Positions 10,046 to 22,380 of a stretch of 64,000 nt of DNA are shown in pieces; position 1 is the first letter of the stretch, and each line of letters opens with the position of its first letter. The position numbers and the translations under genes are program-made. Origin of the DNA: Clitoria ternatea (Eukaryota > Streptophyta > Magnoliopsida > Fabales > Fabaceae); assembly GCA_037962975.1 (NCBI GenBank), contig CM075675.1:1126001-1190000 (forward strand). Direction: 5' to 3'. A model generated the notes under the pieces. That model was not told the DNA's origin, did not search any database, and was given only the letters and a program-made list of their open reading frames with translations.

Positions 10046-10760
10046 TGTTTACACCTATAGTATATTGATGCATTATGTAAGGAAGGAAATGTAAAACAAA
10101 CTAAAAATGTGTTAACAATGATGGTGAAGGTAAAGCCTAATGTTACTTATAATTCTTTGATGGGTATCGCTTAGTTTATGTGGTGAGTAATGCAAAGTAT
10201 GTGTTCACTATGGTCCAAAGTGGAGTGAAACCTAATGTTCGAAGCTATAACATAATGATAATTGGGTTGTTTAAGATTAAAGAGGTGGATGAAGCCATGA
10301 ATCTTTTTAAAGCCAATATGCTTCCTACACACCGTAACTTACAACTCCCTCATCGATGATCTGTGCAAGTTAGGGAAAATCCCTTCGTATGGGAGCTGCT
10401 TCATGAGATGCATGATAGAGGTCAACTTGGAGATATAATCACCAACAGTTCTTGAATAGATGCTTTGTTCAAAAATCACCATCTAGAGAAGGCACTTGAA
10501 TTGTTCAAGAAAATTATAGAGCAAGGAATTTCACCAAATGGATACACATACACTATACTCATTGATGTGTTGTGCAAGGGCAGAAGACTTGAGACTGCAC
10601 AAGACATTTTCCAAAATCTTTTGATTGAAGGCTTGCATTTAAGAGAACGCACTTATAATGTGATGATAGGTGGGTTTTGTAAAGAGGGCTTGTTTGATAA
10701 AGCATTGACCTTGCTTTTTAAAATGGAAAATGATGGTATTGTGGTTCTGTTAGGACTGTG
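10046..10760 (+). pseudogene. PPR (Restorer-of-fertility-like) pseudogene, right part
   Basis: The PPR reading resumes directly after the CACTA end: CKEGNVKQTKNVLTMMVK, KPNVTYNSLM, then with several frameshifts and stops VTYNSLIDDLCKLGK, and from 10465 a clean stretch of about 92 codons (KALELFKKIIEQGISPNGYT, LIDVLCKGRRLETAQDIFQN, TYNVMIGGFCKEGLFDKALT). At least six to seven repeats are visible over both parts. The reading leaves the family at about 10742, short of the usual C-terminal repeat, where a different GC-richer sequence begins, so the 3' end is also truncated. Not functional. Confidence 0.8.
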
Positions 10761-13158
10761 AGAGGGAATTTGGGCCAAATGGGTCAAGTAGCACATCAGC
10801 TACCTGGGCCCAAGGTGGGGGAATGTTTATGGTAGAGGATATATGGCAGAAAGAGAGAAGGGTGCACTGAATGTGTAGTGGGTTTTTGTTATAGAGTGAA
10901 CTTTGGCAGGAGCCTGTGGAGGAAGGTGTGACTGGTGTAAACTCTGTAAAGGTTGATATCTCTGTGATTTCTTTGGATTCTGATGTAACCCTTGCTTGAA
11001 GATGTAGGAACTTATCCTAATTGCCTAACATGTTAATTCCGGAATAGTTAAATCTGGATGCTTTCACTATCTATCTGCTAATCCTTCTGGATTAACTTCA
11101 TCAATTTTAACCATTCACCTTTTACAATATTAGTTTGTTAGGTATGTTAATATTGGCCTACGTCACTTAAAAATATAATCAAAATACTCTTTATAAGACT
11201 TTAGTAATTCTTATACTTTTAACAAATTTTTGTTAAAAGTTAAATATTATTCATTTTCTAATATGATATTAAAACCTAATCCATCTTAAATATGTTGGAC
11301 CAATTGAATATTCCTTATAAAGACCCTTTTGCTTAATAAGTTATGACAGCTATGAAATACCAATACATGTTACAACATATTAACCCTATGATTCCAATCA
11401 TTCAACACAAACATCATGCTTGAAAATGACATAGCCTTTAGTCGATATTCCTTTTCTCTGTAATTTGTACTTCCATTTATTTAAAGGAGGATCTCTTATC
11501 CTACCACTCTTTGCTGTCATCTTTTCTCTTTGTCTTAATGAATTTTTTCTTTCTTATATTCAAATCAACTTCTGATTAGGGAAGCTTCCTCTGTTTTCAG
11601 TGGAAGCAATTAGCATCAAGCAAGCTGATATCTTTTAAGAATTTGATACCTTTTCTTATCAATTATCTCTTCACCAAGTCCAAACTTTCCTAAATTTCAT
11701 GCACGTTAAATGGTTACTGATCTTCATGCTTGCTTTTAATATCACTCTTATTTCAGGCAGCAGAATTTATTTCATTATGACATAAACAGTAACTTGAAAG
11801 CAACCATGCTTGTGTTGTATGTAATATAGTATTATAACATTTAAACTAAGAAAAACCAGGTAGGAATCTTTTGAAATTCTACTGTTAAATTTATTCTTTT
11901 GATTCATGCCAATTTCAACATACCATGTAATATTTAATCTGAGCATGACCATACATGTTTTAAACATCTAGTTTATGGTATCTGAGTTAGTGTTTGAAAG
12001 ATGCAAGGGAAAATTTTGTAGAGCCTACTTCTTTAGACAATATATATATATGCACACTGTTTCTGAGTATCCTCTCACCTTGTTATGAGAGTGGTCAAAC
12101 TTGTTTTTCTATCTGAGATATTTGTCTAGGAGTTGAACCATAATTCTTCCATAGAAATAAATCATTATTTTTGATAAGTGGATTGAGTTATTGTTAATTA
12201 CTTCATTCATAAATCATTTTTTCTTTTTCATATTCTCTTGCATTCTTTTTCATTATACCACTAAATAGTATATGCTTTTAGTTTCATAAATGGTTATTCC
12301 CTCATAATCATAGAAGCGATTGTGTAGTTGTTGAATGACCATTTAGTACCAAGAAAGGTTTTGTGACTTGATACTTTCTTCCCTTTTTTCCTTCTACGTA
12401 TACCAATTGTGTTTGTATTAAACATGATATACACTGCTTTACTTCTTTTTGACTTTAGCAAGATGCTCTATCATTTCAAAAATACAGCCACCAGCCGTGT
12501 CAAATATGCATATAAGCTTTTTTTGGTTTGCATTGAATGATTTTGTTAAAATATTATGATAAGTCGAATATCGACTAAGAATATAATCAATGTTTAGTTT
12601 ATAAGATTTGTCATAATTCTTAACTCTTTATATTGAATTAGATTTACTTATTTTTTAATATAATTTTAAAATCTTATCCGTTTTAAATATTAAATTTGTC
12701 TGTAATTGATTTGAGTATAAAACATTGTTGCTTTTAATATATAGTCACATACTCTCACATACATATGTGTGATGATTTGATGTTGCATTTCCAAATGCAT
12801 TAATTTGAAAGAGTTGTAGAATCTATTTCTTATACCATTAGAATAAGATTAATCATCTTCCCACTCAAAGGGAAAAACATAAAGCATCAAAGATGTATGT
12901 ATGATAACGTACATATAGGTAAAATTCCCCTAAAGAAGTCTTATTGGAATTGTATTTTCGGAGTTCAAGTTCTATATATAAATAGTAAAACTTTCTCAAC
13001 AAAATTTGAACATAGCTACAATTGCATTAGGAGTCGAGCTCATCTTAGGTTAAGTTAAATAATTTTTTACTAATTGATCTTTAGTAAGGAAAAATATTTT
13101 GAATAATTTAAATATAATTCATCAATCTAGCTAATTGAAATTATATGAGCAATATGAA
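10761..13158. other. Gene-free stretch with dispersed repeats
   Basis: 10745-11000 is GC-richer and abuts the truncated PPR; it looks like repeat sequence of unknown class. Two related AT-rich segments lie at about 11163-11330 and 12555-12720 (shared words TATAATCAA, TTTATAAGA, TTTTAAAATCTTATCC-like), probably copies of one dispersed repeat. I see no supported gene. Confidence 0.35.
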
Positions 13159-13638
13159 TAAGGATGGAAATGGGTCAGACTGTCTATCGGGGTTGAACCG
13201 TTTAAAGCCTACATAGGTCATTATCGGGTTGGAAAGTCGGACTTAAACTTTAAAAAGATCTTTTTAACTAAACAGATTAATCCATATAAAAAGCTTTTGA
13301 AGCCCAGCAGGCCAACCTATTTAATTAGATTAATTATTAATTAGTTATATATAATATATTTATAACATAAAATTATATATATATATATATATTACATATT
13401 TACATTTATATAATATAAATTAATATTATAAGTTTACAATTAAAAAATTAAAAGGGAAGGGAACACAATTTTTTTAGGTTGTTCTTCGTCTTTTAAAAGT
13501 CTCACTATAAACGGGTCTTTTAAACAGGCTTTTAAACGGGTCAAGCCTTCAAATAGACTAGAGCGGGCCTTAAAAAAAACCTATAATAGGCTAATAGGTC
13601 AGACTCAGACCTTGAAAATTTGATGTAGGACATCCTTA
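13159..13638. mobile_element. hAT-type non-autonomous element, 480 bp
   Basis: The ends share an inverted TAAGGATG (13159-13166) / CATCCTTA (13631-13638). Flanks AATATGAA (13151-13158) and AATATGAG (13639-13646) match at seven of eight positions, which fits a hAT target duplication with one later change. GGGTC/GGCCT-type words, in both orientations near the ends, are like those of related plant miniature elements. No transposase is present. Confidence 0.65.
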
Positions 13639-16038
13639 AATATGAGTGACATATTATTAATGAAGTAAATAATAATATATTATAAGTACTAAATGATTAA
13701 TTTTAAAAGATCATATTAACAAAAATTAAACCCTATAAGTCACATTGTATCTTTTATGGCCTACACTTTTTACCCTCTTAAGGGTGTGCGTTTATAATGT
13801 TATTTTATTTACTTCTAGAAGTGTATAAAGACATGTGCTTTTCTTATAGTCAATTATCCTCTTCCCTTAAAACACTGACAATAGTGTTGATAATTGCCAT
13901 TAATAACTTCAATAACCATTCATGAGATAAAATTATAATATTTTTAGAGAAAGTAAATTAACTTGAAAAAGTAACTAAGCTATTATGAGTTGTTTATGTA
14001 AGTTTTATTGAAACTAAATATTCCTTCAGATCAAGAGGGTCCTATGACACTTATTTTTCCCCTAATTTTAGGTAAGAATTTGGGACGTGTCAATTCCTTC
14101 GTCAGATATTAGTAACGTACGGTTGCACTATGTCATCATGGGCCTGGATCTGAGGCCCCTGCACCACATTTTCTCTTCCATCTTAGTGATTGTATAAATA
14201 GCCTCGAAACTCTCTGATTGTAATCAAGTAACACATTTGACAGAGCAATAATAACCCTAATTTCCTTGAGTAATTCTCTAAGGTTTTGTGTGTTATACTC
14301 TAATTGTGAAAACCAAAAAATATTATAATGTTACTTAGTACTTTACAAGTTGAATATTGTTGCAAATGCACATTTTTTGGTTAACTATTTTTTTAATCAA
14401 CTTGAGATGATTAACCATTAGCAACTTTAGTATTGACATGTGAGAATTTTTTTAAAATGGTAATTGTATGTGGTTCTTTTGTTTGCAGTTAAACTTAAAG
14501 ATAACTTACAATAAGTATTTTCTTTTAAAAAATTATACGTGTTGGTGTTAAAGTAACTGATAAATGATCACCTCAACACTTAATTGATGAAGTTTAACAT
14601 AACCTTTTACAAATGTTAAAATTTTTTAAGGGTGTTTTAACCAAAAAAAATATTTCAAAGGATGATGGTAATTTTACTTTATATATAATTAAGCCATTTC
14701 TTACAAAAGTTCAAGATCATTCCTTAATTATAATATACAATATACATCTTGCTCTTCTCTTCTCCCAAGCACAGGATCAAACCATAATCCTATTTAGATG
14801 ATTAGATTAGTTTAGTGAGCAGTAAGTTGTTGCAAGTCTTTAATATATTTTTTATTTTTATTGGAAAAGAAACCATAATCCATGTTGATCCTTTTTTCCC
14901 AACATTCAATTTATGTTGTAGCAAAAGTTGAACCCCTCTTGCAGGTAAAAACGGTTTAAATTTTGATATCCCAACCACTCATACCAATGATTCCAAATCT
15001 GTGCAGCGAAAATTACAAGAAAACAAATTATATGCTCTGTAGTCTGTAAATTCACTTTCTTTGCAACAGAAAACACACTTCCTATACCCCTTTAAGTTAC
15101 CCACTGTGTACGATTCGTATTCTATATCCTACTTTACCTTCTACTCATTAACTGTATAAATGGCCTTAAAACCTCCAGTTGTGAGGGATGTGACATATTT
15201 TTCAGAGTAATAGTAATTTTAGCTCTCCTAAAATAATTCTCTGAAGGCCTTTTTGTGGTTAGGCTCTTTTTTGTGAACACCCATGATTTTAACCTTACTT
15301 TGTTGGACAAATTTCTGTTCAGTTGTTCATCTTCAGATTGAATTACTTTATAAGCCCAAAACAAACTATTCATCATGTTTGTTTAATTCACAAAATTTCA
15401 AATACCAAAGAAATTTGTATTCGATCAGGTTCCTGTGCTGAATAAAGAAAGCACTTAGATGTACAATTCAACTAAAGCAGGTCAAGATATGCATGTAAAT
15501 AAAAGTAAATCTTGAAGTTGAAGTTATAAAAGGCACCTAAAGGATGTAAAGTTAAGTCGAAAGACAAGACAAAGACAAAAAAATAATAATAAAAGAGAAA
15601 TTACAAAAATCACTCTCAAGTTTTGCCAAAATTATAATTGGCTTGAAACTTGTATAAAAGTAACATCCCTCCTTATGTTAAAATTTTATGACGGTTTCAG
15701 AAATTGTTTTTGTGATTTCAACTGCTAGAAAATTTTGAAGTTAATTTTTTGTTGTTGTTTAAACTGCACAACAAAGTTTTAAAAACAGGACAAGATATCA
15801 CATTTACATAAGTTTGGAGATGATTGTAATTTTAGAAAATCTCAATAGTAATTTTTAAAAAATGAAATCTAGGTGTAATTCATTTGGTTTATGTATGCTG
15901 AGTGTCTCTAATCATGTATTCATTGTACAAATATTTTTTTAGGCGTATAAATTATGTACAAGTAATTCCCCCTAAAACTTGTGATATTCTGGAACTGTCA
16001 AAATAGCATTTTAAAGGGTTAGTACAAGCCTTATGTGA
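13639..16038. other. Gene-free stretch with two related LTR-like segments
   Basis: About 14060-14330 and 15090-15280 share an ordered set of words: TGTATAAAT(A/G)GCCT, GTAAT or TTGTGA, ACA(C/T)ATTT, CAGAG(C/T)AATA, AATTCTCT(A/G)AGG. A TATAAATAG box at about 14194 followed by this order is typical of copia-type LTR leaders. They could be two LTRs of a small or deleted element, but no matching termini, primer site or pol sequence was found between them. Confidence 0.35.
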
Positions 16039-16075
16039 CACTACAAGAAAAATATAATTTTGCATGTGAAATTTA
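16039..16075 (+). mobile_element. Possible CACTA terminus
   Basis: CACTACAAGAAAAAT at 16039 is the usual start of many plant CACTA elements. A facing end with TTTCTTTTAGTG at 19259-19270 could be its partner, since GTGGGACAAA words recur next to it. The 3-bp flanks (TGA and TAT) do not match, so the pairing is unproven and the two may be unrelated. Confidence 0.3.
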
Positions 16076-16599
16076 AAAAAAAAGGGAAAGATTCCTTGCA
16101 CTTACGTGGTTAAATATATTAATGTAGATAATTACTTAAGTTGCTAATTAATTATTGAAAAAAATACTTATTTAGTCACTTAATTTTATTTGAAGGTTCA
16201 TATTAATGCTCAATGCTAGACTTGAATCTATGATCTTTCTCTAAAAGTCCATATCCTCATCCACTACACCAAAGTTCTGGTAATGTTTATTAAATAAACT
16301 TAAAGTATATTATTAAATATATAATTGTATCCTTATATATTTAAAATTTTTTGAGATATTAACAACTCAATTTTTTGTTAGGATTTTAAACAATTTGAAA
16401 TCCTATTTCTAGTTTCAACTCTTGAATCCTAGATTTTTGGAATGGTCAAAATTTAACTTTTAAATCTTATCTTTAGAGTCCAATATATTTTATTTTGAAT
16501 CCTATTAAATTTGATAGAGATCTTATCCTTGATTTGCAATTTTTGCAAATCCTATCAATTTTTTTAAGATAAAAAATTTAATTTTCAAAACTATTGAAT

Positions 16600-17290
16600 T
16601 TAATAAAAATTTTATCTTCTATTTGTAATTGTCTGGGCCGAGTTGCGTAGTCCGGTGTGGTGACCAGCTCTTTGATTGTGATGTATGTTCTAGTCTTACG
16701 TCGGTCCAGCAGGGATCCGGTAACATAAGTCTTAGAGTGTTCCTTTTGAGAAATCTCACCAACCCTACTATGCATTATGGGGTAAAGGGGAGTGTCACTT
16801 GCAATGACACTCTGACGCTCAAATCAATAGAATGTTCATAGAGAATGTAAAAGTTTGAGTGTAAGTTAAAGCCAAGAATGTTTTACCTTTCATTGATGAT
16901 TTATGGGTATTTTATACTTGAGAATAACGGAATGGTCATTTTGCCTTGGAAAGCATTCTATATGCAGTGTCAATATGATTCTGATCTTCGTAGAAAAGCT
17001 TACACATGACAATGACACCTCCTAACGGTTGTACTTTTCTATCAGTCACTTTACAGGTTATTTTACAACATGCAGTTGCATAAGTCAACTTTGATCTACT
17101 AGTATTAAGGGAACGACTCATACCGATATTAGATCATGAGTCTCAGCGCGATGCCAAAAGTCAATGTTAGATCACAATATTATGCGAGGTGACGGTCATG
17201 CATAACGGCTTTAGGTCAAATTACCTTCTTGCCCGTAGGCCGATATTGAGATCGAATCATTACAAATGATATTAAATTTAATAAATATAA
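16600..17290. repeat. GC-richer island of repeat character
   Basis: This 0.7-kb block stands out from its AT-rich surroundings. It contains GCAATGACACTCTGACGCTC followed by a purine-rich stretch, wording often found in plant retroelement LTRs, but I see no TG/CA termini. Frames in it are short and unrecognised. Confidence 0.35.
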
Positions 17291-18540
17291 ATTAATTTGC
17301 AACTCTTACATATCCTATTGAATTTAAAGTATTTCCTAAATCAAATTAATTTTAATGATACAGTACAAATCCCATTAAAATTACTAAAAATGAATTATTT
17401 AAATTTGTAACTCTTACAAACTTTAAATTTAACAAACATTTAAAATTTAATTTGTAACTTTTACAAATCAAATTAAATACTAATTAAAAATCAAGTATTT
17501 TATTTGTAATATTTACAAATAAATAAAATATCATGGCAATTAGATTTCAACTTTTAAATTCTAGGTTTCATGACAACTAGAGTTTAACTCTTACACCTTT
17601 ATCACATTCACTAACATGAACCTTTCATGTCACAATAGAAATGGTATAAACACTGATCATGTACAAATTTACATTCCATTTAATTAAATATATAAAATAA
17701 TATGATTGAAATTAAGAATATATATAAAACAATCATCATAGCAACATTAACATGTTCATACAATTAAGCATATCCAAATGACATGTTTTATAATTAAAAT
17801 TGATAGGAAAAACTCAACATACACAAAACAAAAACCGATACTAGCTTTTAAAAAGATGCAATATTTGCATCATATCTTACAATTTGCAACATTTTTTATA
17901 AAAAGATGTAACTTTTGCAACATTTTTCATAAAGGATACAACCACTAAAACTTTTTCGTAAAAGGATTCAACCTTTGCTACAATTTTTTCACAAAAAGTT
18001 TTAACAAGTTCTCAAATAAACAACTCCCTAAAACACGATTTAGCAAGTTGAACTTTGATATACCATTGTTAGAAAATCCCCAATGGTCAAGCAGTGAAAA
18101 TATGAGGGTTCCGAAAGATGCTTGCTAAAATATATAATTCAAAACAAATCACCATAGTAGAAAAGTTAAGAACTTTTAAAACATACTTCTTGCAGCGTAG
18201 AACCTCTCATAATAGCTAAAGTAGGCTCATCTACGTAGAAGTCCTTGTGAATATGCGTACTCTAGTATGAAAGGTAGTCATAATGGTGGGTCTTTTTTTA
18301 AACAAATTCATCATATCGGTTTCTAAAAAATCAGTTAGAATGCACATATCAGCCTATTGAAGTGACCTCACTACCACTCTCACCATGAACATTGATTTCT
18401 TTATTTTTTTTGTTTTAGTTATATTTTATTTATTTTATTTAAACACAATATGTATTTATTGTTGTTTATATTTTTTAACTACCATGTGTTATTACTAATG
18501 ATAAAAAAAAAATAATGATAATAATAAATCATGATAATAA
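17291..18540. other. AT-rich stretch with degenerate short repeats
   Basis: Between about 17850 and 18000, units of about 32-36 bases with TTTGCAACATTTTT and AAAAGATGTAAC words recur four to five times with much divergence. This is a worn tandem array, possibly a transposon subterminal region. No gene is supported. Confidence 0.4.
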
Positions 18541-20322
18541 AAGATGATAGTTGATATGAGCATGATGTCAGTCTTGGTATCCTAGGGTGTATGTTGGTAG
18601 TGAGATAGCTACATTCAGTGGCTCAATTCCAATACTCGTATAGCTATATCTGGTGTCAAGATGCCCCACACAATAAGTTCCAGCATAAAGCCCCCAATAG
18701 CTAGTATTGATATGATTCAGTATTGGATAAAGGGTAAGGAACATGTTGTGAGCAAACCGGTCAACACTTGTAGATGTGTCAGAAATGTTTGCATTTGTAT
18801 TAGTTTTTCCCGCACTTTATAGAAAAGTACCGGCACAACAAAATCTTCACTCAAATCCTACAAGTATCACTCATTTTACTATAGTTTGAGGTACGTTTAA
18901 CCAACTCTAATGTTCGAGCTTCGATATTGATATCGAACTGGCTTTAAGTGACACATTATTTTGCCCCACAACACAAGATATAGGACAAAGTATAACAAGA
19001 CCTTAAATTCCCATTGAATTTAAGGATATAATATCAGATTCTTACTAGACCAATGTAAGAGATATTAAACACATCAGTCTGGTATCCAAATCTAAAGTTT
19101 GTCCCCGATATCGTGAGACATGATGTTTCATGCCTAGTTTTAGCGTGGGACAAAAAATCCTACACAACTTTTTATTAGAGGGATTAATGTGAAACATTAT
19201 ATCTTACCCCTTTATGTTTGGCATGAGAGATTCTGTTTAACGTGGGACAAATCATCTGTTTCTTTTAGTGTATTGATGTTATTGGATTAACATACCAGGT
19301 TTTAACATAGTACTATTATTATTTTTAATTAAGTTCTTCCACATGTGCTACTTCTTTAAATTTATAAACTTAAATGTGACCATAAAATGAATATAATCAT
19401 TTATTGGATTACTGATAAAATGAAAAGGGTGTATATGTAAAGTAAAGAGTAGTTTTGGGGATTAGCTTAATTAATTAGATTGCATGGTCCCTATATGAAT
19501 ATCTAAAGTCATCATGCAATGCAGTGTGTCCATGCAATCCCTATAATTTCAAATATGTGAAAGTTGAGTGACAACCAGTTTGCATCTCTCACACACGCAT
19601 GTACACTCTTTTCTGTCTCCTACATTTCTGACCCTTGTATGAATATCTATGGGTGGAGGTCCTTAATTATAGCCAAGCTAAATTATATAATAAGTATATA
19701 TAATTAGGAAGGATATAAATATTTATTTTTTTATTAAAAAACTAGTGTATATAATTAGGAAGCGTAGAAGTCAAAAAGGAATAAAAAAGAAAAAAGAAAA
19801 AAAAACTCAAAACTTTAAATGTTTTGATGTATAGGAATTTAAAAACAAAACAACCCCCCATTGTTTTTTTAGGAAGTGTTAATAAGTACCTTAAGGGATA
19901 AAGACTTTAGCTAAGGAGGTAAAAATAAAAATAAAATATTTAAAAATATGATTAGAATTTACTCAGTCCAATTTTTAGAGAATTATCACACAATTTCCAT
20001 TTTCTTAAATAATACCTTTCTTGGAATAGCGCTTAACAATTTTTCTTTCATGCCCTGTCCTACAAAACTCGTTTTTTCTTTCTATTGGTGTGTCAAAAGG
20101 TAGTTGGAATTGAGGAAAAAGAATTGCTTTTCTCTCTTTAACTTTTTATAGTCTTCAATCATAAAGCAATTGATTGCAAAATCATTTCTCACCACACTCA
20201 TATCCCCATGTGTGTTTATTGCTTTGGAATTTGCACCATTTCCATGGTTGTATTACTAGTACAAAAAAAAAAACCATTCAATTCATTAATTGGAAATTTG
20301 GAACCGTGTGTTCAGTAGATAA
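18541..20322. other. Gene-free stretch
   Basis: 18541-19270 is of mixed composition and ends in the possible CACTA-like terminus described at 16039. 19271-20322 is AT-rich and without protein-like frames. Confidence 0.3.
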
Positions 20323-20498
20323 AGGTGGTGTTTGTTTTGCAGGTAGGGAAACAAAGTTGAATTGAAGTGAAAAATTTAAAGATTAATATTGATTTTTTAC
20401 GTCGTTCCAGACAATTAAAACTCCGTTGATCCTTAGAATCAAAAACCTGTTACAAACTAACGGAGGATTTCTCCGTTCTCCTAACGCACCAAACAACC
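20323..20498. mobile_element. Tourist-like (PIF/Harbinger) MITE, about 176 bp
   Basis: The left end AGGTGGTGTTTGTTTTGC and right end GCACCAAACAACC are inverted relatives, flanked by TAA on both sides (20320-20322 and 20499-20501). TNA target duplications and GGTGTTTG termini fit PIF/Harbinger miniature elements. The interior holds ACTCCGTT / AACGGAG words shared with 28661-28820 and, partly, with 28376-28500. Confidence 0.65.
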
Positions 20499-21880
20499 TA
20501 AAAAGGGATAAAGAAAATGAAAGAAGTAATTAGTGGTTTAATTTAAAAGGATATGAAATAAGACTATAAGATATGTCAAAGATCGTGCAAAAATTATGTG
20601 TGAATATATATGAGTTGAATTAAGAATCATTTTTAAAACGTACCCAAAACAAATATTTTTAAAAAGTAGTATATATATTTTTACTATTTATTTATAACAA
20701 AAATATTATGTAAGAAAATGCTTTAAATATTTTTTTTACTTTACACATTAATTAAGTCCTAATGAGTCTAGTAAACGATTTTCAAAACTTAATCTATTTT
20801 TAAATTAATATGTAATAAAAATCTTTTATGTGTATTATCAATTCATCTAGAACAACAAATGAAGGATTTAAGTAGTACATACTAGATTTTCCTTAAATAA
20901 GATTTCGGATTTAAGTGACATTTGAAAAAAAAATTCTTGCACTTGTATGAGAAGAAATGATCATTATGTGGAATCCCTTCCCATGCATGCTTTGCTTAAG
21001 GTGTAGAACACACCCATTTTCCTTTTCCCGATCCTTTCAATTCCTCTATGCAACATCCCTTATTTCTCTCCTAAATTTTTATCCCTTCAAATACTTCAAT
21101 GGGTGCTCTGTTTCAAGAGAACAACATATTATCGGGTTCATGATTAAAAATAGAGCATTTCTAACCAATTGATTTTTTTTATTTTGACGTGAGATTAGTT
21201 ATTTTTTTTGTCTCCCTTTAGTTTGCGTATACTGTGTTTTTAAATGGCTGGTAGTTATTTGTTGATGTTGTATTTTTTTCCTATGTCTATGTTATAGAGG
21301 TTATGTTATCTATTTTTTTAAAATAATTATGTTAGATGGTTGTAAGTTCATGTTAAATATTTTGGATGAATTAATAAGTTAAGATAATTCTGAATATTTT
21401 AATTGTTTTTGTTGGATTCTAAATGGTTAAATATATTGATGCAAGAGAGTACTTAAGTTACTAATTATAATGGTTTATTATTGTTTAGGAATAAAATGAT
21501 TTTGTTGAAATTATATGGTTAACATATTGGTAATGCAGATAATGGGTTGTGTTTGAATGCATGACATAATTGATTTGGGTAGTATAACCTTGAAAACTTG
21601 ATTTTTTAGTGGAGTTAATGAATTTATAATAACAATGTTAAATAATAATTATTTTTTATATTTAAAGGTAGCATTACATATCATTGTTGTTATATGAACA
21701 TATATACTAAATAAAAGTGATGTTAAAGTTCATTTGTACAAAAGGAGCTTCCAACTAATTTGCTTGGATTGGATTTTGCATGATGAGGTGTTTGAATGTT
21801 CAACTTATATGGGTTTATCACAATGTAGTACTAGTTCTTTTAGCTTCATGAGTAAATGAAAATAATTTTGAAAACATGAA
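20499..21880. other. Gene-free stretch
   Basis: AT-rich sequence. A small frame at about 20957-21172 is open and moderately CT-rich but has no recognisable product. Confidence 0.25.
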
Positions 21881-22380
21881 TCACATGATACATGATGTGT
21901 TTATAGGTTATGGTGATGATGATGAATATGTCATTGATGATGTGTGTGATGATGGGGAAATAGGGTTAAAGGAACCCAACCTTAGTGTTAATTTTTTTAA
22001 CATGATGTTTGTTAATGAACCTATTAAATATCCATCAAGTTGAATTGTTTATTTCTATTAAATTGCTTATTGTTAGATCTAATTGGAAGGTTCCACAAAA
22101 ATGTGTTAATTTCTTTGCATAAATGTTGCATGACTATGTTGAGACCTCTACAAATATCCCCACTAGTTACTATATGATGCCACCAGATTGGTTTTTAGAT
22201 TAGGGTTAAAAGGGGAAACATTGATTATTCCATAGACACGTGTATGCTTTTTTAAAATGATAGTGATTTAATTGTGTGTAAGTTGTCATTAACCAAAGTT
22301 TTTACCTAAAATAGTTAGTAGTAAGAAGTACAAGAACGTTCCTTATAAAAGAATATTCTATTTTCCTATTACTCTAAGGT

